11,653 nt of DNA from assembly GCA_018432565.1 (NCBI GenBank), contig JAHDSS010000187.1:1-11653 (forward strand), given 5' to 3'. The DNA comes from Kiritimatiellia bacterium. GTDB taxonomy: Bacteria; Verrucomicrobiota; Kiritimatiellia; CAIQIC01; Lenti-01. Shown piece by piece: positions 5,894-11,653 of this stretch. The notes beneath the pieces are model-generated. The model searched no databases, was not told the origin of the DNA, and saw only the letters and a program-made list of their open reading frames with translations. Each line of letters opens with the position of its first letter. The stretch's first letter is position 1. A program made the translations under genes and the position numbers.

Positions 5894-8407
5894 CTAGGCG
5901 TGCATCGCCTGCTTCTCTTTCGGCGTGCGGTCGCGCAGGCGCAGCGCCTTCGCGGGGCACTGCAGCACGCACAGGCTGCACCCGATGCACTTGGACGGAT
6001 CCGTCTCCGGATAGCCTTCCGAATTCAGCGAGATGGCCAGGTACGGGCAGCGCGTGCAGTTGCCGCACTGGACGCACAGGTCGTCGTCGCAGTCGGAAAT
6101 CTGCTTGGTGCCGTCCAGGTCCATGAACCCGCGGATCGGGTCGGGCTGGGCAATGCCCACCAGCTGCGAAACCGACTTGATCCCGCGCGCCTGCATCAGG
6201 TGGCTCAGGCCCGAGCACAGCTCGTCAATGATCGCGTAGCCGTGTTTCTCCACCACGGTGCAGAACTGCACGGTGTTGGTGCCCAGCGCCAGGAAATCCG
6301 CCGCCGCCTTGTAGTTCATCGGACCGGCGTTGCCGGAGATGGTCACGCCCATGCCGCCGGCGCTGGCCAGGCACAGGTAGCTGACCGGGGTGATGCCCTC
6401 GCCGCTGATGCCGGAGACCACGCCGTCCTCCCAGACCTTCGGGCCCGGCTTGAACGCCAGCGACGGGAAGGTGTTCGCCAGCGTCACGCCCGCCTTCGAC
6501 TTCGGATGCTTCTCCAGCACCGGCTTGATCGCCTTCAGGATGCTCTTGATGTCGGTCACCGCGCTCGTCAGCTTGAACAGTTTGGGAACGTCGGGGTTGC
6601 CCACCTCCAGCACCCAGCCGATGATCTTGGCCGACAGCGCCGCGTTCTGCGAGACGATGTCGCCCTCGGCGCCTTCTCCGCCCTGCGGGCACGACAGGCT
6701 GTACTCGATGACCATCGCGCCCGCCTTCTCCAGCTTGCGCGTGTTGCTTTGCCAGCTCTTGCGGTCGCTCGCGTCGTTGCCCGACACGTTGCCGCCGGTG
6801 GACGCGCCGGTCAGGCGGTCCGGGTATTCCCTGATCAGCCGCTTGACTTCCCGGCACACCCGGTCAATCGGGTGGTCCGACACGTTGTCGCAGTTGCCCC
6901 ACGTCGTGTCGTTGAAGCACGTCATGTAGGCCGCCGGGATGTGGATCGGCAGGTTGTCGAAGGCGGTCTTCATGATGCCGCCCGCCCAGCCCGCGTCGTA
7001 GGCCTTCTTCATCTGCTCGTAGCCGTCCGACGCCGGCGACGCCGACAGCAGGAACGGGTTGATCAGCTTGCGGCCGAAGAAATCGGTCTGCAGCGAGACC
7101 GGCACCATGTTGTAGCCTTCGACCAGCACGCGGCTCTTCTTCGGATCGGGCACCTTCGGGGCCTTCTGGCGGTTCAGCTCCGCATCCACCGCCATCGCGC
7201 AGTTCTTGCCCGCGCCCGAAGCCGTCACCACGAACGTCGGGCCGTTCGCGATGTCGCCCGCGTAGTACACGCCTTTGGCCGGCTTGACGGGAATCGTCCC
7301 GCGCGCGCCGATCGCCATGACGACCGCCCGGATGTCCCCGCGCGTCTGCTCCGTGCCCGCCACGTCCTTCAGCGCGCCCACCGTGAACGCCTGGCCCGCC
7401 GGCAGCTCGACCTTCTGCGTCCGGATCCCCGCGACCTTGCCGCCCTTGTCCAGAATCCCGGTCACGCGCATGCGACCGTTCACATCAATGCCGTATTCGA
7501 CCAGATCCTGCTTTTCGCGCGCCGTCAGCGGCATCTCGCCGACGTTCTCCAGCGCGATCATTTCGACGGACTTGGCGCCCGCGAGCTTCGCCGCCACCGC
7601 GCAGTCCAGCGCCGTCGCGCCGCCGCCGACCACCGCCACCTTCTTGCCGCGCACCCCGAAGCTCTTCGGCTTCTTCAGAAAGTCAATCCCGCCGATCGCC
7701 AGCTCCTTGTTCGGAACATTCAGAATGATCGGTTCCCACAGGCCCGCCGCGACGATCACCGCCTGGTAGCCCTTCTTCAGCAGCGCCTTGGGCTCGGTGA
7801 TTTTCTTGCCCGCAAGCAGCTTGATGCGGCCGCCGCCCATCTCCAGGCAGAACGCGACGTCCTTTTCGAGCATCTCCTTGTACAGGCGGTGCTCCGGAAT
7901 CAGCCGGCACATGCCGCCGCCCTTTTCGTTCTGCTCGAAGATATCCACCTTGTAGCCCTTCTGGACCAGCGTGACCGCCGCCGCAAGGCCCGCCGGGCCC
8001 GCGCCGATCACCGCCACCTTGCGGCCGTTGAGCTTCGCCTTCGCAAACGCCGGAAACGCGCCGTATCCGCGCGCCTTCGCCACGATCGTCGCCTGCACCG
8101 CTGGAATGTTCACCGCGCAGTCCATCTTCTTGTGCACGCACGCGCCCATGCACAGCGTGTCCGGACACACCATCCCGCAGATGCCGCCCAGCGGATTCTT
8201 CGACATGATCTCCGCCGCCGCCCGCTGGAAGTCCGCCGGCGTGCCCAGCTTCACCGCCATGATGAAATCCGCCGGCGAACAGTCGCACGGACAGGCCTCC
8301 TTGCAGGGCTTCTCTTCGCAGAATTCGCACTTTTCAATTTCGGCCCGCAACTGGGCATCCGTCAGAATCGGGTTGTTGAACAACATCCGCTTGGCGCTAA
8401 TCGTCAT
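5894..8407 (-). CDS. Dihydropyrimidine-dehydrogenase-like single-chain Fe-S/FAD/FMN oxidoreductase
   Basis: 837 residues with the full domain order of eukaryotic dihydropyrimidine dehydrogenase, which reduces uracil or thymine using NADPH; bacteria usually split it as PreT and PreA. The N-terminal helical Fe-S domain has C27-C30-C35-C39, matching Cx2Cx4Cx3C, plus C81, C86 and C90 with Gln105 in the place of the unusual Gln cluster ligand. An FAD site follows (GAGPAG, 135-140), then an NAD(P)H site (GGGATA, 261-266). The FMN barrel is at about 440-765, with K480, the catalytic-type Cys573 in LSCPQ, K612 and N645-T646. C-terminal ferredoxin cysteines are C778, C781, C784, C787 and C807, C810, C813, C817. 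Two oddities are Ser570 where DPD has a substrate-contacting Asn, and the CX2CX2CX2C spacing of the first ferredoxin motif. The start ATG at 8405-8407 has AGGAG upstream; a longer open frame to 8506 lacks one. It is first in an operon with the amidohydrolase. The substrate could be a pyrimidine, a purine derivative or another N-heterocycle. Confidence 0.85.
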   Translation of the reverse strand: MTISAKRMLFNNPILTDAQLRAEIEKCEFCEEKPCKEACPCDCSPADFIMAVKLGTPADFQRAAAEIMSKNPLGGICGMVCPDTLCMGACVHKKMDCAVNIPAVQATIVAKARGYGAFPAFAKAKLNGRKVAVIGAGPAGLAAAVTLVQKGYKVDIFEQNEKGGGMCRLIPEHRLYKEMLEKDVAFCLEMGGGRIKLLAGKKITEPKALLKKGYQAVIVAAGLWEPIILNVPNKELAIGGIDFLKKPKSFGVRGKKVAVVGGGATALDCAVAAKLAGAKSVEMIALENVGEMPLTAREKQDLVEYGIDVNGRMRVTGILDKGGKVAGIRTQKVELPAGQAFTVGALKDVAGTEQTRGDIRAVVMAIGARGTIPVKPAKGVYYAGDIANGPTFVVTASGAGKNCAMAVDAELNRQKAPKVPDPKKSRVLVEGYNMVPVSLQTDFFGRKLINPFLLSASPASDGYEQMKKAYDAGWAGGIMKTAFDNLPIHIPAAYMTCFNDTTWGNCDNVSDHPIDRVCREVKRLIREYPDRLTGASTGGNVSGNDASDRKSWQSNTRKLEKAGAMVIEYSLSCPQGGEGAEGDIVSQNAALSAKIIGWVLEVGNPDVPKLFKLTSAVTDIKSILKAIKPVLEKHPKSKAGVTLANTFPSLAFKPGPKVWEDGVVSGISGEGITPVSYLCLASAGGMGVTISGNAGPMNYKAAADFLALGTNTVQFCTVVEKHGYAIIDELCSGLSHLMQARGIKSVSQLVGIAQPDPIRGFMDLDGTKQISDCDDDLCVQCGNCTRCPYLAISLNSEGYPETDPSKCIGCSLCVLQCPAKALRLRDRTPKEKQAMHA

Positions 8408-8459
8408 GACTTGTCTTCTCCTGGGGGGTTCACCTGGATTCGTTGAGAATCGGTCGCAA

Positions 8460-8488
8460 AATCTAACAGCCCGCCCCCCCCTTGCCAA
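8460..8488 (-). promoter_or_regulatory. Candidate sigma70 promoter for the oxidoreductase-amidohydrolase operon
   Basis: On the minus strand, TTGGCA (8483-8488) and TAGATT (8460-8465) are separated by exactly 17 bp. The spacer includes a run of Gs. The -10 box lies 52 bp upstream of the ATG, leaving a leader of about 45 nt. The same TAGATT hexamer is seen in the candidate PAP2 promoter. Assigned by eye. Confidence 0.5.
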
Positions 8489-8516
8489 CCTTTGATTACA
8501 CTCCACCGCAAAATCC

Positions 8517-8532
8517 GTCGAACCGTTTCGAC
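8517..8532. other. Small inverted repeat in the divergent intergenic region
   Basis: GTCGAA and TTCGAC form a perfect 6-bp dyad with a 4-bp centre, about 30 bp upstream of the candidate promoter at 8460-8488. It sits between the divergent oxidoreductase and secreted-protein genes (gap 8408-8677). It could be an operator, but a 6-bp dyad in GC-rich DNA can arise by chance. Apart from this, the promoter and the two ribosome-binding sites, I see nothing convincing in the gap. Confidence 0.25.
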
Positions 8533-8677
8533 ACCCGGGCCGTCCGCCGCGTCCGTCCTCGCCTCCCCGGCTCGATCCGTCCTCTGGTACGAATAACGCC
8601 CCGCAAGGAAAGGCTTTCCCTCCGGAGAAATTACGCCTAGGATGCGTCCCTGTTCAAATCAGAACCCAGGAGTGCCC

Positions 8678-9397
8678 ATGAACCAACCGATCCGCCTGAT
8701 TCCGTTCCTGTTGCTGGCCGTCTTTCTCGCGGTCCCCGCGTTGGCCCAGCAGGCGCCGTCCACGCCCTGGATGCAGTTCGAGCAGGAACTGGGGCTGGCC
8801 ACCACCTACTCCGTGGACATGTCCATCCAGGCCATGGGCATGAACATGGATTCGAAAATCATCCGCGACGGCGGCAAGACCCGCACCGAAATGGTCATGC
8901 CGTTTTTCAATCTCAAAACCGTCATCCTGGAAATCCCGGAAAACGGACGGACGGTTTCCTATTCCCTGTTCCCGGAAAAGCAAAAGTATCTGCTGAACGA
9001 AGAAGAAGAAGACGCCACGCCGGCGGCCGCGCCGAAGATCGAGGAACTCGGGACGGAAACCGTGGACGGCGTGGAGTGCACCAAGCGGCGCATCCGCATG
9101 ACGGAAGACGGCGTCTCCAGCGAAGTCACGATGTGGTTCTCCCCGGCGCAGAAGAACATGCCGGTCAAGATGGTGGCGGCGGCCGACGTGCCCATGCAGC
9201 CCGGCCAGCCGGCCATGCCCATGCAGTCCACCATCCTGTTCAAGAACTACGACTTCTCCACCCCCGATGCCGCCCTGTTCGACGTGCCGGCCGGCTACAC
9301 GAAGATCAGCGACATGATGGAAGTCATGATGGACGGGTCCGGCGGCGGACTCGGCGCCCTGATGCAGCAGATGCAGCAGATGCAGGTCGAGGAATAG
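8678..9397 (+). CDS. Secreted Met-rich protein, DUF4412-like
   Basis: 239 residues. A clear Sec signal peptide (MNQPIR, then a hydrophobic core LIPFLLLAVFLAVPALA) has a predicted signal-peptidase I cut after Ala23, leaving QQAPSTPW. The mature part alternates short beta-like segments (TTYSVDMSIQAMGMNMDSKIIRDGG; KTRTEMVMPF; TVSYSLFPEKQKYLL; DGVECTKRRIRMTEDG; STILFKNYDFSTPDAALFDVPAGYTKI). This recalls DUF4412/LolA-like periplasmic proteins, though I cannot confirm the family. It has about 22 methionines, many in pairs or MxM spacing, an acidic EEEED patch near 110, a single mature-part Cys (in VECTK), and a C-terminal MQQMQQMQ repeat. ATG 8678 has AGGAG five bases upstream; an in-frame ATG at 8642 would spoil the signal peptide. 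It is transcribed alone, divergent from the oxidoreductase and convergent with ppk2. Function unknown. Confidence 0.8.
   Translation: MNQPIRLIPFLLLAVFLAVPALAQQAPSTPWMQFEQELGLATTYSVDMSIQAMGMNMDSKIIRDGGKTRTEMVMPFFNLKTVILEIPENGRTVSYSLFPEKQKYLLNEEEEDATPAAAPKIEELGTETVDGVECTKRRIRMTEDGVSSEVTMWFSPAQKNMPVKMVAAADVPMQPGQPAMPMQSTILFKNYDFSTPDAALFDVPAGYTKISDMMEVMMDGSGGGLGALMQQMQQMQVEE
9361..9385 (+). repeat. 9-bp tandem repeat at the 3' end of the secreted-protein gene
   Basis: GATGCAGCA is repeated nearly three times (2.8 copies) without mismatch, encoding the LMQQMQQMQ tail. Being a multiple of three, changes in copy number would alter tail length without a frameshift. Confidence 0.85.
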
Positions 9398-9404
9398 ACC
9401 GGCG

Positions 9405-10235
9405 TCAATACACTTCCGGCACGAAGTGCTGGTCGGACAGCGGCGGGCGCACATAGCCCCGCCGCTTCTGTTTGGGCGGCAGCTTGATCGGGTCGGGCGT
9501 CAAATCCTTGTAGGATATCTGCTGCAGCAGGTGGTGAATGCAGTTCAGCCGCGCGCGCTTCTTGCTGTCGGCGTTGACCACGTTCCAGCGCGCCTGCGGA
9601 ATGTCGCACACCTGGAACATGCGGTCCTTCGCCTTGGAGTAGTCCACCCAGCGCGACCGCGCCGTCAGGTCCATCGGACTGAGCTTCCAGCGCTTGGTCG
9701 GATCGTCGATCCGCGCCTTGAACCGCTTCTCCTGCTCGTCATCCGACACCGAGAACCAGTACTTGATGAGGAGGATGCCCGACCGCACCAGCATGCGCTC
9801 GAACTCGGGGCAGGACCGGAAGAACTCTTCGTATTCCTCCTGGGTGCAGAAGCCCATGACGCGTTCGACGCCGGCGCGGTTGTACCAGCTGCGGTCGAAC
9901 AGCACCATCTCGCCCGCCGCCGGCAGATGCGCCACGTAGCGCTGGAAATACCACTGGCTCTTTTCCTTGTCGGTGGGCACGCCCAGCGCCACCACCCGGC
10001 AGATGCGGGGATTCAGCCGCTGCGTGATGCGCTTGATCACGCCGCCCTTCCCCGCCGCGTCGCGTCCCTCGAACACCACCACCACCTTCAGCCCCTTGGC
10101 CTTCACCCACTCCTGCAGCTTCACCAGCTCCACCTGAAGCTTTTCCAGCTCGTCGGTGTAGGTCCAGTGCTTCTTCGGTTTGGATACGCCCGCTCCCCGG
10201 GTCCCCTTCGCCTTCTTTGCCGCTTTCGCCTTCAT
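9405..10235 (-). CDS. ppk2: Polyphosphate kinase 2 family protein
   Basis: Transfers phosphate between polyphosphate and nucleotides, typically making ADP/ATP or GDP/GTP from poly-P. 276 residues. Walker A GRDAAGKGG is at 57-65 with Lys63. Walker B VLFDRSWYNRAGVERVMGF is at 111-129 with Asp114 and Arg115. The family lid region follows, with KYWFSVSDDEQEKRF, DPTKRWKLSPMDL and the RWNVVNADSKKRARLN stretch. The first 22 residues are rich in Lys, Ala and Gly (MKAKAAKKAKGTRGAG), a basic tail that may bind the polyanion; this is inference. The start ATG at 10233-10235 has AAGGAG about five bases upstream. The longer open frame to 10529 covers palindromic intergenic DNA and part of pbpC. Its stop is 7 bp from the stop of the convergent secreted-protein gene, with no terminator between. 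A pair of spaced dyads lies about 100-140 bp upstream. PPK2 subclass not determined. Confidence 0.94.
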   Translation of the reverse strand: MKAKAAKKAKGTRGAGVSKPKKHWTYTDELEKLQVELVKLQEWVKAKGLKVVVVFEGRDAAGKGGVIKRITQRLNPRICRVVALGVPTDKEKSQWYFQRYVAHLPAAGEMVLFDRSWYNRAGVERVMGFCTQEEYEEFFRSCPEFERMLVRSGILLIKYWFSVSDDEQEKRFKARIDDPTKRWKLSPMDLTARSRWVDYSKAKDRMFQVCDIPQARWNVVNADSKKRARLNCIHHLLQQISYKDLTPDPIKLPPKQKRRGYVRPPLSDQHFVPEVY

Positions 10236-10326
10236 GCACACTCCTTCCGGCTGGATCCGGCCGGCATGTTCAGCGTACCCCCCCCGGCCCTCCCGCGCAA
10301 AGCCATTTCTATCCACCCCCACGCCA

Positions 10327-10340
10327 AAAATCCGGATTTT
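10327..10340. other. 14-bp perfect palindrome upstream of ppk2
   Basis: AAAATCCGGATTTT is its own reverse complement. It shares its right-hand TTTT with the first of the two dyads that follow, so it may be part of the same regulatory cluster. The alternative is chance in an AT-biased patch within GC-rich DNA. Confidence 0.4.
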
Positions 10341-10377
10341 CCACGCCATGGAAAAAAGTTTTCCACACCGTGGAAAA
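10337..10377. promoter_or_regulatory. Two 19-bp dyads with 22-bp period upstream of ppk2
   Basis: TTTTCCAC-GCC-ATGGAAAA (10337-10355, one base pair broken) and TTTTCCAC-ACC-GTGGAAAA (10359-10377, perfect) have the same half-sites and are offset by 22 bp, about two helical turns. This puts them on the same DNA face. They lie in the 209-bp gap between pbpC and ppk2, 102-142 bp upstream of the ppk2 start. They look like a cooperative operator pair. The TTTTCCACA of the second copy also resembles DnaA-box variants, which is an alternative reading. No clear -35/-10 pair was assigned for ppk2. Confidence 0.6.
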
Positions 10378-10444
10378 CACGGAGCAAACGATCCTTCGCC
10401 AAGGTGGCCGGGGGCGCACCGAATCGCTGATGCGCCCCCCCGTC

Positions 10445-11653
10445 TCATTCCACCTCGATCTGCACCCGGTCGCTGAGCCCGCGCGCGCTGGCGCATACGA
10501 TGTCGTGGCAACCGCGCTCCAGCGGCCAAAAGACGGTGTCGCCCGGACGGGACCGGCCCGCGGGGCGGTCATTGACGAACCAATGCAGCGTCTCGCCGGG
10601 CTGGCCGCTGGCGGCCTTCAGCGCCAGCTGCTGCCAGTCGGCCGCCTCCGGCAGCCGCCGGTACGTGCTGCCGCGCGCCGGCGAGAGGATACGCAGGTCG
10701 GACGACGGCGCTTTGCCCGCCGGCGCGGCGCGGCGGTTCAGGAATGACGCCACCGCCGCCGGCCAGGCCGCATCCGCCCCGTGCCGATGCACGGGACAGG
10801 GCTCGCGACGCGACACCCGCGCGATGCTCCAGTCTTCCACGGAATGTTCGCAATGCGGCCCCGGTACGCATCCGCTCGCCGCGCACACCCGGCGCGGCAC
10901 CACGCCCGCCGGCCGCGCAAACGCCGGCCCCTGGTTGTCCGGATAGATCCGCCGCACCAGGTCCCACGCAATCGGCGTCGCCGCCTTCCGCCCCACCAGC
11001 ACGTCTGATCCTTCCCCGTCCGGATTCCCCACCCAGACCCCCACCACGATCTCGGGATTCCAGGCCACCGTCCAGGCGTCGCGCAGCCCGGCCGAAGTCC
11101 CCGTCTTCCACGCCAAAACCGGCAGGCGCACATCGGCGGCGTGCCCCGTCGCATCCATCGCCCGCTCGTCGCCGGAGAGAATCTCGCTGACCATCCAGCA
11201 GGCCTCCGGGGAAAACACGGGCGTCACCGCCGGCGGTTCGTCGGACTCCACGAACCGCACTGGCGCCCATCCCCCCCCGCGCGCCAGCGCCGCGTAGGCG
11301 TTGGCCAGGTCCAGCAGCCGCACCTCCGCACCCCCCAGCACCAGCCCCAGCCCGTAATGCTCCGCCGGATGCGTCAGGGTCGTCAGCCCCAGATCGCGCA
11401 GCGTCGCATGGAACCGCGCCAACCCCGTCCGCCGCACGATGTCGATCGCCGGCAGGTTCAGCGACAGCACCAGGGACTCCCGCGCGCTGACCGCGCCCCG
11501 GAAATCCCTTGCAAAATTGCGCGGCTGGAAATCGCGGAACGTCAGGGGCACATCCGTCAGCGCCGTGGCGGGCGTGGCCGCCCCCCGGTCGAACGCCAGC
11601 GCATAGGCGAACGGCTTGAGGGTCGAGCCCGCCGCCCTCGGCGCCGTCGCGCC
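10445..11653 (-). CDS. pbpC: Penicillin-binding protein 1C, C-terminal part (cut by right edge)
   Basis: Periplasmic/inner-membrane peptidoglycan synthase; the visible 402 residues are the transpeptidase domain and C-terminal extension. The frame is open from the right edge, so the N-terminal glycosyltransferase is outside the window. The catalytic Ser is in GSTLKPFAYALAFDRG (visible residue 10, SxxK). The second motif is SLN at 64-66, and KTGTS starts at 183 (WKTGTSAGLRDAW). After the transpeptidase domain comes the PBP1C-typical Cys-bearing segment (CAASGCVPGPHC ... CPVHR). A C-terminal beta domain of about 85 residues, beginning LRILSPARGSTY, matches the BiPBP_C position. In E. coli pbpC usually pairs with an alpha-2-macroglobulin-like gene, which would be upstream, beyond the edge. 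The gene ends 209 bp before ppk2, in the same direction. Confidence 0.93.
   Translation of the reverse strand, partial: GATAPRAAGSTLKPFAYALAFDRGAATPATALTDVPLTFRDFQPRNFARDFRGAVSARESLVLSLNLPAIDIVRRTGLARFHATLRDLGLTTLTHPAEHYGLGLVLGGAEVRLLDLANAYAALARGGGWAPVRFVESDEPPAVTPVFSPEACWMVSEILSGDERAMDATGHAADVRLPVLAWKTGTSAGLRDAWTVAWNPEIVVGVWVGNPDGEGSDVLVGRKAATPIAWDLVRRIYPDNQGPAFARPAGVVPRRVCAASGCVPGPHCEHSVEDWSIARVSRREPCPVHRHGADAAWPAAVASFLNRRAAPAGKAPSSDLRILSPARGSTYRRLPEAADWQQLALKAASGQPGETLHWFVNDRPAGRSRPGDTVFWPLERGCHDIVCASARGLSDRVQIEVE

Noticed and set aside
5894..8407. Idea that the catalytic Cys of the DPD-like enzyme is missing (Val in the later GDIVSQ segment)
   Set aside because: The catalytic Cys of DPD is the one in the SCP motif, and it is present as Cys573. 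The Cys in the later GLACGQ segment of the mammalian protein is not the active-site residue.
5498..8446. A 982-codon open frame on the plus strand, antisense to the oxidoreductase and amidohydrolase genes
   Set aside because: The translation is Arg/His/Leu/Ala-rich with no domain. It is the usual codon-bias shadow of GC-rich genes whose true frame has complete cofactor motifs.
10236..10529. Upstream extension of the ppk2 frame
   Set aside because: It crosses the dyad cluster and the end of pbpC and does not resemble PPK2 N-termini. The ATG at 10235 has a good ribosome-binding site.

Overview
The window is GC-rich, gene-dense bacterial DNA from a diderm (Gram-negative-type) organism. The evidence is a Wzm/Wzt polysaccharide exporter, a PBP1C-type peptidoglycan synthase and a secreted protein with a Sec signal peptide. 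The lineage cannot be fixed from sequence alone. Gene content and style would suit the Verrucomicrobiota/Kiritimatiellota/Lentisphaerota group, but that is a guess. No tRNA, rRNA, CRISPR, insertion sequence or phage gene was seen. Seven of the nine genes lie on the minus strand.

Left part (1-3621, all minus strand): in transcription order, a membrane PAP2-family lipid phosphatase, the ABC-2 permease wzm, the ATPase wzt (start overlaps the wzm stop by 4 bp, with a C-terminal Wzt-type sugar-binding domain), then trigger factor tig, cut by the left edge. The first three form a plausible surface-glycan export unit, in which the phosphatase could recycle or dephosphorylate the lipid carrier. Tig is a housekeeping chaperone that happens to lie downstream.

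Centre (3622-4454): a plus-strand gene for a small regulator made of two winged-helix domains in tandem. Two identical 16-bp perfect palindromes (ATTGTTTGCAAACAAT, 17 bp apart) lie upstream of it, between divergent candidate promoters. A third identical copy lies just after its stop codon. This looks like an autoregulated switch. A strong minus-strand terminator for the next operon follows.

Right-centre (4477-8407, minus strand): an 837-residue single-chain flavo-iron-sulfur oxidoreductase with dihydropyrimidine-dehydrogenase architecture, followed by an SsnA-type amidohydrolase, probably from one promoter near 8460-8488. The pair suggests reduction of an N-heterocycle (a pyrimidine or purine-like ring) and then hydrolysis. 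The substrate is unknown. A normally conserved substrate-contacting Asn is Ser, and one ferredoxin motif has unusual spacing. This is the best candidate for an undescribed pathway.

Right part (8678-11653): a Met-rich secreted protein (plus strand) that converges, with only 7 bp between stop codons, on a minus-strand polyphosphate kinase 2. Upstream of ppk2 is a pair of 19-bp dyads spaced exactly 22 bp apart. Next is the 3' two-thirds or less of pbpC, cut by the right edge.
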